The notes beneath the pieces are model-generated. The model made no database searches. It was given only the letters and a program-made list of their open reading frames with translations, and was not told the DNA's origin. A stretch of DNA of 34,346 nucleotides, taken from IMG/VR virus record IMGVR_UViG_3300030339_000155, positions 1 through 34,346 of that record; one strand, written 5' to 3'. Made by a program: the position numbers and the translations under genes. Below are positions 30,710-34,346 of this stretch, piece by piece. This DNA is from a virus. Numbering within the stretch: the first letter of the stretch is position 1; each line of letters starts with the position of its first letter.

Positions 30710-30982
30710 TTACTTGTTATTTAATGTAATAGCATTTATTAACATATTTATTTTCTCCATTGTTAAATATCCATCATAATCATAATTATGGACGCAAATT
30801 AAATCTGTTACTTTTTTATCGTCTTTACTATCAGTTTCACATAGGAAAACCATTTCGTTTGGATTGCCTACATTTCCGGCTGAAAAATATCTGCGACGAC
30901 CCAAATCAAAAATTACCGAATTTCCGATTGTAAAATGTGGAATTTCTTTGAATCCAATTTTTAATAAATCTGAATTTTCCAT
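30710..30982 (-). CDS. Small conserved phage protein of unknown function
   Basis: A 90-residue protein (LLKIGFKEIPHFTIGNSVIFDLGRRRYFSAGNVGNPNEMVFLCE...HNYDYDGYLTMEKINMLINAI). It is of the recurrent phage type with an N-terminal GF(K/E)xIPHFTI motif. It lies 12 bases after the VSR-like gene. Function unknown. Confidence 0.68.
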   Translation of the reverse strand: MENSDLLKIGFKEIPHFTIGNSVIFDLGRRRYFSAGNVGNPNEMVFLCETDSKDDKKVTDLICVHNYDYDGYLTMEKINMLINAITLNNK

Positions 30983-30994
30983 GTTATTATAGTC

Positions 30995-31684
30995 TTATAT
31001 TAATTGTGCTGGAGTAATTGCAGAAAACTTCTCGCCAAATCTTTCTTTTATTGCGTCAAACTTTATCTTAGCTCTTGATTTGTATGGTTTTTTCTTAATT
31101 TTAGTTTCATTTATGCTTATTGGTTTTTGTTCTGAAATTTTAAGTGACAAAGTACCATGTAGATTAACATCGTACTTCTCTAATAAAAATGGATATTGAA
31201 TTTTATATAGACTGAATAATTTTTCCTGTTTTCTATTTCTATTTTTAATCTTATTAAGATGTGCAAATTCTCTATCTATTCTGTTTTTAACTTTCCTACT
31301 CATTGGCTTGGCGTCCTTTTTTAATTTATATGTGTTTTTATTATTTAGAGCAGAAATAAAATCAAATGTATAAATCTTAGAATTTGGAATGTGTATAACT
31401 TTGTATTTCTTAAATTTTAAAAACCCATCTCTGAATTTATCTTTTTTCCTTCCTTCGTCAGTAAAATGATAATATCCATCTATTTCTATAATTGCATTAT
31501 ATTTTGGCAGATAAAAATCAGCGATATAATAAGAAGGTCCAGCATCAACTACCCATTGAAATTCAAACTCAATTTCACTCGCCTTTAGAATTTCAATAAA
31601 TTCCAATTCGTGCTTTGTTGCATTTTCGGTCAATCTCTCAACCCTTGATTGAATTTCTTCTAAACTGATATTCTTTATCACCAT
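30995..31684 (-). CDS. VSR/DUF559-like PD-(D/E)XK endonuclease
   Basis: A 229-residue nuclease-fold protein. The N-terminal 115 residues follow the VSR/DUF559 pattern: H25-E-L-E28, D56 in ADFYLP, E67-I-D69-G in IIEIDGYYH73, KDKFRDGFLKFKKYKVIHIPN. The C-terminal 110 residues are strongly basic (SRKVKNRIDREFAHLNKIKN and RNRKQEK) and probably bind DNA. It could be another mobile endonuclease (VSR-like homing enzymes exist in phages) or a nicking/repair enzyme. A strong terminator-like hairpin lies 16 bases before the start codon. Confidence 0.72.
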   Translation of the reverse strand: MVIKNISLEEIQSRVERLTENATKHELEFIEILKASEIEFEFQWVVDAGPSYYIADFYLPKYNAIIEIDGYYHFTDEGRKKDKFRDGFLKFKKYKVIHIPNSKIYTFDFISALNNKNTYKLKKDAKPMSRKVKNRIDREFAHLNKIKNRNRKQEKLFSLYKIQYPFLLEKYDVNLHGTLSLKISEQKPISINETKIKKKPYKSRAKIKFDAIKERFGEKFSAITPAQLI

Positions 31685-31699
31685 AACTTATTTGTACAA

Positions 31700-31764
31700 A
31701 AAAAGCGAAACTCAAATCTAAAAAAGTCCAGGGGGAACTTAATTTGAAATGAGTTTCGCTTTTT
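31700..31764 (-). terminator. Strong leftward terminator just before the VSR-like gene
   Basis: AAAAAGCGAAACTCA (31700-31714) and TGAGTTTCGCTTTTT (31750-31764) form a perfect 15-bp stem with a 35-base loop. On the minus strand it is followed by seven T in all. It ends 16 bases before the start at 31684, so it either separates the noncoding transcript from that gene or acts as an attenuator. Confidence 0.75.
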
Positions 31765-31972
31765 ATATTGTTGTTAATAACAATTATATCCAGACAAATG
31801 TGAGATTTAGAATGAGCATCTTAATACGGAAGACCCCCTACCCCCTAAGATGATTTTTAGAGTTGGGCTTGTATTAGATGCTTTGTAATTATTCCAGCAT
31901 AAAAGCTCGATCCGTCACTCGCATACATTGAATAGTAATTTACCCCCTGGTTTACTTCCTATTTTACCAATG
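31700..31972 (-). ncRNA. Candidate structured RNA
   Basis: A transcript of about 275 nt is predicted from near 31972 to the U-run at 31698-31704. CCAGGGGG near its 5' end (31943-31950) is complementary over 8 bases to CCCCCTGG in the loop of the terminator hairpin (31728-31735). Two further AGGGGG copies (31834-31839, 31841-31846) lie between. CATCTTA/TAAGATG (31817-31823, 31846-31852) forms a local hairpin. No Rfam family was recognised. Confidence 0.4.
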
Positions 31973-31977
31973 CTCCA

Positions 31978-32010
31978 CAAAGGTAATATAAATAACCTTA
32001 ATTTGTGCCA
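31978..32010 (-). promoter_or_regulatory. Leftward promoter in the noncoding region
   Basis: On the minus strand TACCTTTG (31978-31985) matches TANNTTTG. TGGC followed by ACAA (32007-32010 and on) sits 21 bases upstream, similar to TGACACAA in the duplicated promoter module. Predicted start of transcription is near 31972. Confidence 0.55.
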
Positions 32011-32089
32011 CCTGTACCAATAAATAAACATTATTTAACTCGGAATACTTGCACATGTCAGTTAGTTTGTTATGGAAACTGTCACCCAC

Positions 32090-32121
32090 AAAAAAAGACC
32101 GACACGTAAATGCCAGTCTTT
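32090..32121 (-). terminator. Leftward terminator of the DUF551/YopX operon
   Basis: On the minus strand AAAGACTGGCA (32121-32111) pairs with TGTCGGTCTTT (32104-32094): eleven pairs including two G-U, loop of six, then a run of T. It lies just after the DUF551 gene ending at 32128. Confidence 0.8.
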
Positions 32122-32127
32122 CGGGTG

Positions 32128-32481
32128 TTATTTTAAATTAATAGGTTGCCAGTGAGTAACAGAAAAATATCTATCCGTCTCGCAGCTAAAAAATGAATAT
32201 GGGATAATGCTACTATCTTTTTGGTGTCTCCTGTTAGCTACCCATTCTTTTCCATTTGTTCCCCTGACTAAAAATCGTATCAATTCAAAATTAGGCAATT
32301 CAAATAGATATGTGTTTTCTGGTAATTCTTCACTAATCGGAATCCATTTCTGTGCAAACTCTACGCCCAGCTTAATACCCTCATAAACGCCATTGTCAAA
32401 TTGAGTTTGAACCATGCCCTTACATGACTGATTACCTTTTTTGTTAGATGTCTCTAAAGCAAAATTTTCTATCGTTTTCAT
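32128..32481 (-). CDS. DUF551-like phage protein
   Basis: A 117-residue protein. The C-terminal two thirds (QKWIPISEELPENTYLFELP... and YFSVTHWQPI) match the DUF551 pattern W(I/V)P(I/V)xExLPE...VTHWxPL, common in phages of Gram-negative bacteria. The N-terminal part (GVYEGIKLGVEFAQK) is an amphipathic helix. Function unknown. Followed by its own terminator. Confidence 0.85.
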   Translation of the reverse strand: MKTIENFALETSNKKGNQSCKGMVQTQFDNGVYEGIKLGVEFAQKWIPISEELPENTYLFELPNFELIRFLVRGTNGKEWVANRRHQKDSSIIPYSFFSCETDRYFSVTHWQPINLK

Positions 32482-32484
32482 ATC

Positions 32485-32919
32485 TTATTTATTTAATTGT
32501 TTTTCATCCCAAACATTACTAAACCCCGTTGTACTCTCACAGATATAGCAAGCCGTCTGTGGATCGCTAAGACTTGACGTGACTAATTCATCACCCGATA
32601 CCAGATCGTTCAAATTTGAAGCCCATACGCTTGATTTAACCACAAATCCACCGACTGTTTGATATATCCGAAACTTTACGCCTAAATGATCTATGCGTAT
32701 GTCATCGGAGAATATGCGAATACCTGATTTGTCTGTTAAACCGGAAAATTGATTGACTGAATCTGGATGTACAATACTATGCGTACTTGTTTCAAAATTC
32801 GTAGTATTTCCAAACGTATTAATGTAGCAATTACCCCTACACGTCATGCCGAAATAACCCTCGACTACCTCCCCGTTATCTATCCGGTTTCCTCTAAATA
32901 AAAATTGGTCTTTGTTCAT
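32485..32919 (-). CDS. YopX-like phage protein
   Basis: A 144-residue protein with the YopX pattern: FLFRGNRIDNGEVVEGYFGM at the start, then SIVHPDSVNQFSGLTDKSGIRIFSDDIRI (compare V.P.TVGQ(F/Y)TGL.DKNG..I(Y/F)EGDI), then a beta-rich end. Length is typical. Function unknown; common in the early accessory genes of phages. It starts four bases inside the end of the pseudogene upstream (ATGA). Confidence 0.87.
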   Translation of the reverse strand: MNKDQFLFRGNRIDNGEVVEGYFGMTCRGNCYINTFGNTTNFETSTHSIVHPDSVNQFSGLTDKSGIRIFSDDIRIDHLGVKFRIYQTVGGFVVKSSVWASNLNDLVSGDELVTSSLSDPQTACYICESTTGFSNVWDEKQLNK

Positions 32920-33135
32920 ACGATTTGATTTATAGTGTTCAATATTGCTACTTTATTTGAGGGAAATACATTTCCATAATTTTCACATTCTTTTTTTGGA
33001 ATTCTCAGCACACATCTCAACGGTCTGTCTACATGCTTCTTTCATAACCAATAAAATACCAGTCCACTAAATCGGAGTTAACCTATTGATATTTAACTGA
33101 CCCTTGATAATTTCTTCTAAATTTATTTCTTTCAT
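32916..33135 (-). pseudogene. Broken small phage gene (stop codon plus frameshift)
   Basis: The frame opens MKEINLEEIIKGQLNINRLTPI at 33135, meets TAG, then continues in the same frame as WTGILLVMKEACRQTVEMCA. The MKEACRQ(T)xE block is typical of a common phage hypothetical. At a run of seven A (near 32992-32998) the frame shifts, and the other frame reads KECENYGNVFPSNKVAILNTINQIV and stops as ATGA on the YopX start. The preserved coupling shows the original frame. TAG is used as a normal stop elsewhere (integrase), so this is decay and not recoding. Confidence 0.65.
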
Positions 33136-33146
33136 AGTTTTCGTTA

Positions 33147-33320
33147 TTAATTAACCTTATCGTTTTCTTGCTCCAACAAATCATTGGTGGCGTTTTGTTC
33201 TGTCTCACCAGTGCCGATTAAATCGCCCTCATCATAATCTTCTCTACATGCAGACCAATCATAATTTCTTATTGGTATTGGGGGATTTTCAAAGGATGTT
33301 ATTATTTTTCTTTGTGTCAT
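33147..33320 (-). CDS. 57-residue conserved phage protein
   Basis: MTQRKIITSFENPPIPIRNY continuing DWSACREDYDEGDLIGTGETEQNATNDLLEQ. This matches the widespread small phage protein pattern with PPIP(I/D)R..DW.A..ddyd......G.G.T...A..dL. Function unknown. Confidence 0.78.
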   Translation of the reverse strand: MTQRKIITSFENPPIPIRNYDWSACREDYDEGDLIGTGETEQNATNDLLEQENDKVN

Positions 33321-33359
33321 ACTTTTTGATTTAATTGTTCTTGAAATTTGGCGAAAAGT

Positions 33360-33557
33360 TTAAAAAATAAAAGAGCCAATAATTAGAGATAAAACAATTT
33401 CTACAATCAAAGTAAGTAGAAACATTTCTACTCCAGACACAATAGTGCCCTTATCCATACGATAAGATATAACCCAATCGGTCACTTTTTTTGCAAATAA
33501 TATACCAAGAACTATACAGGTCAATATCCCCGCGCTAATTAACATATTTATATTCAT
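33360..33557 (-). CDS. Small two-pass membrane protein
   Basis: A 65-residue protein with two hydrophobic segments (MLISAGILTCIVLGILFA and VEMFLLTLIVEIVLSLIIGSFIF) joined by a polar loop. Its start overlaps the upstream stop (ATGA at 33554-33557). Function unknown. Confidence 0.68.
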   Translation of the reverse strand: MNINMLISAGILTCIVLGILFAKKVTDWVISYRMDKGTIVSGVEMFLLTLIVEIVLSLIIGSFIF

Positions 33558-33832
33558 ATCTTTTCAGTTTTTAATTGTTCTTGAAATTTAGTGAAAAGTT
33601 CAGTAGTAGTATAAGTTTCAGTATAATTTGTCCATATTTCCGGCTCTGTTGGATGTTTTGTTAAATGATGATTCATTCCACTCCATTCCGCAAACCTAAT
33701 CGCCAACTCTTTCAATTCGGTTTCGGCAAAGTCTACACCATGTTGAAATGATATTTGTTCAAACCCATTTGTTATTTCTCCGAATACATTTGATGCCGCC
33801 TTCTTTACTTTTTCTTCATTAATTAGTCCCAT
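33554..33832 (-). CDS. Small early phage protein of unknown function
   Basis: I chose ATG at 33832 (MGLINEEKVKKAASNVFGEI), because the longer frame would begin upstream of the promoter box at 33866-33873. The 92-residue product has FQHGVDFAETELKELAIRFAEW and ends TTTELFTKFQEQLKTEKI. This layout is shared with small phage hypotheticals. First gene of the leftward unit. Confidence 0.68.
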   Translation of the reverse strand: MGLINEEKVKKAASNVFGEITNGFEQISFQHGVDFAETELKELAIRFAEWSGMNHHLTKHPTEPEIWTNYTETYTTTELFTKFQEQLKTEKI

Positions 33833-33865
33833 ATTATATTGATTATTAGTTAATTGATTTCGATT

Positions 33866-33873
33866 CAAAGGTA
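33866..33873 (-). promoter_or_regulatory. Leftward promoter of the YopX/DUF551 unit
   Basis: On the minus strand TACCTTTG matches TANNTTTG and lies 33 bases upstream of the start codon at 33832. The -33 element is weak (CGAC, 20 bases upstream). Confidence 0.5.
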
Positions 33874-33915
33874 ATAAATATATTGATAACTTGGTCGTTG
33901 CATACATATTATATT

Positions 33916-33964
33916 TGGATTATGCAACTTATTTAATATACATTAACAGATATATTATAATCCA
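33916..33964. promoter_or_regulatory. Inverted repeat between divergent promoters
   Basis: TGGATTAT (33916-33923) and ATAATCCA (33957-33964) are perfect inverted copies 33 bases apart, between the leftward promoter at 33866 and the rightward one at 33966. It could be a shared operator. Confidence 0.4.
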
Positions 33965-33965
33965 C

Positions 33966-33998
33966 TGACACAAACAGTAATATAAATCCGTAAATTTG
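33966..33998 (+). promoter_or_regulatory. Rightward promoter of the 34016 gene
   Basis: TAAATTTG (33991-33998) matches TANNTTTG, with TGAC (33966-33969) exactly 21 bases upstream. It is the second copy of the promoter module at 6478-6512. The predicted leader is only about 12 bases. Confidence 0.65.
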
Positions 33999-34015
33999 CA
34001 GTCTAAACATATTTT

Positions 34016-34300
34016 ATGGATAATTTTGAAATACTTACTGATATAAAAGCTAAGATCAAAATATATACTGATCTACTAAAAGAAATTGAAACTACACCAT
34101 ATCTCGTATTTGCTAAAAAGCCATTACGAGTAGGTAATTACTATGAAATGATTAACACTACCGGAACAAAGACGGGTGGTGTAATCGGTATTGTAGATTT
34201 GCCGGATGATTTAGGCTTTAAAGAATATGTCGTACAAGGCATTAAAGATAAGGTTAAGTCGTTACAATTAGAATTTGATTCATATACTATTAATAAATAA
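34016..34300 (+). CDS. First gene of a rightward operon, unknown function
   Basis: A 94-residue protein: an N-terminal helix (ILTDIKAKIKIYTDLLKEIE), a short beta-rich middle (GNYYEMINTTGTKTGGVIGIVD) and a C-terminal helix (YVVQGIKDKVKSLQLEFDSY). Not recognised. Close ahead of another gene, and driven by a promoter like that of the HNH unit. Confidence 0.68.
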   Translation: MDNFEILTDIKAKIKIYTDLLKEIETTPYLVFAKKPLRVGNYYEMINTTGTKTGGVIGIVDLPDDLGFKEYVVQGIKDKVKSLQLEFDSYTINK

Positions 34301-34306
34301 AAACCA

Positions 34307-34346
34307 ATGACACTATTAGAATTAAAGGCGGCTAAACAATCTAAAC
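34307..34346 (+). CDS. Start of the next gene (cut by the window edge)
   Basis: MTLLELKAAKQSK, then the window ends. It starts six bases after the stop of the previous gene. Too short to identify; in this gene order, packaging or head genes would be expected further right. Confidence 0.45.
   Translation, partial: MTLLELKAAKQSK

Larger units (their letters stand above)
31685..32127. other. 443-base noncoding region
   Basis: No credible gene; the longest leftward frame with an ATG is 23 codons (31857-31928). The region holds two terminator-like hairpins (31700-31764 and 32094-32121), a leftward promoter match (31978-32010) and GC-rich C-runs that are unusual in this AT-rich genome. It might also hold the phage attachment site, being the largest gap near the integrase. 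Confidence 0.6.

Noticed and set aside
31861-31925. Possible tRNA or tRNA fragment as an attachment site
   Set aside because: No cloverleaf can be drawn; the AGCTCGATCC-like stretch lacks matching arms.
32990-33000. A7 run as a programmed frameshift site
   Set aside because: The needed change is +1 and does not fit the A AAA AAG -1 phase, and an upstream in-frame TAG also breaks the gene.
33066-33071. TAG recoding (amber read-through) as in some gut phages
   Set aside because: TAG is used as a normal stop by the integrase and the 35-residue membrane gene.
1-34346. CRISPR array or insertion sequence
   Set aside because: No regular repeat-spacer pattern and no transposase were found.

Overview
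The window looks like part of a temperate tailed phage (or prophage) of a Bacteroidota host, probably Bacteroidales. The DNA is AT-rich. Most start codons lack a clear Shine-Dalgarno sequence. Several intergenic regions carry the Bacteroides-type -7 box TANNTTTG, often with TGAC 21 bases upstream. Several proteins belong to families typical of Bacteroides-group phages: a DUF4494-like protein, a tail protein of the MVIKLKDADFSAN type, and YopX- and DUF551-like small proteins.

Layout. (1) 1-5005, rightward: the 3' part of a tape measure gene, closed by a strong terminator. (2) 5045-6371, leftward: two NUMOD/HNH homing-endonuclease genes behind a leader that can fold as a pseudoknot. (3) 6684-12201, rightward: a small protein, an HNH gene with two AP2 domains, and a 1441-residue tail hub protein, tightly coupled by ATGA overlaps. 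(4) 12241-12816, leftward: a lipoprotein gene with its own terminator, probably a moron. (5) 13060-16622, rightward: a tail protein, a tail fibre with an Mtd-like N-terminus and a carbohydrate-esterase domain, and a second tail appendage. (6) 16634-18495, rightward: the lysis cassette, with a one-TM protein, a 36-residue CxxC peptide, a holin, a GH24 endolysin and a membrane protein that may act as a spanin. (7) 18558-27812, leftward: a long early operon with MazG-like, zinc-ribbon, DnaC-like loader, replication protein, DUF4494-like, YqaJ/lambda-type exonuclease, coiled-coil and many tiny genes. An HNH gene is wedged into the recombination block. (8) 27813-28067: control region with two direct-repeat operators over the early promoter and a palindrome. 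(9) 28068-30179, rightward: HTH repressor, a small Cys-rich protein and a tyrosine integrase. (10) 30181-33832, leftward: another HNH gene, a VSR-like endonuclease, a 443-base noncoding stretch that may encode a structured RNA, DUF551- and YopX-like proteins, a frameshifted pseudogene and small membrane proteins. (11) 34016 to the right edge, rightward: start of a new operon.

How it fits together: the repressor gene and the leftward early operon flank an operator region, forming the lysis-lysogeny switch. The early operon supplies replication and recombination functions. The late genes are read rightward from at least two similar promoters, each followed by a hairpin leader. Phage-type genes lie on both sides of the integrase, which suggests the gene order of the excised or virion form, with packaging and head genes outside the window.

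The most unusual observations are regulatory. A 35-base promoter module is duplicated 27 kb apart, and one copy feeds the pseudoknot leader of the homing endonucleases. A predicted transcript of about 275 nt at 31.7-32.0 kb has three AGGGGG elements that could compete for one CCCCCU in its terminator loop. Both late promoters are followed by a terminator-like hairpin with a spare copy of one arm. All functional calls come from reading the sequence; no searches or folding programs were run.
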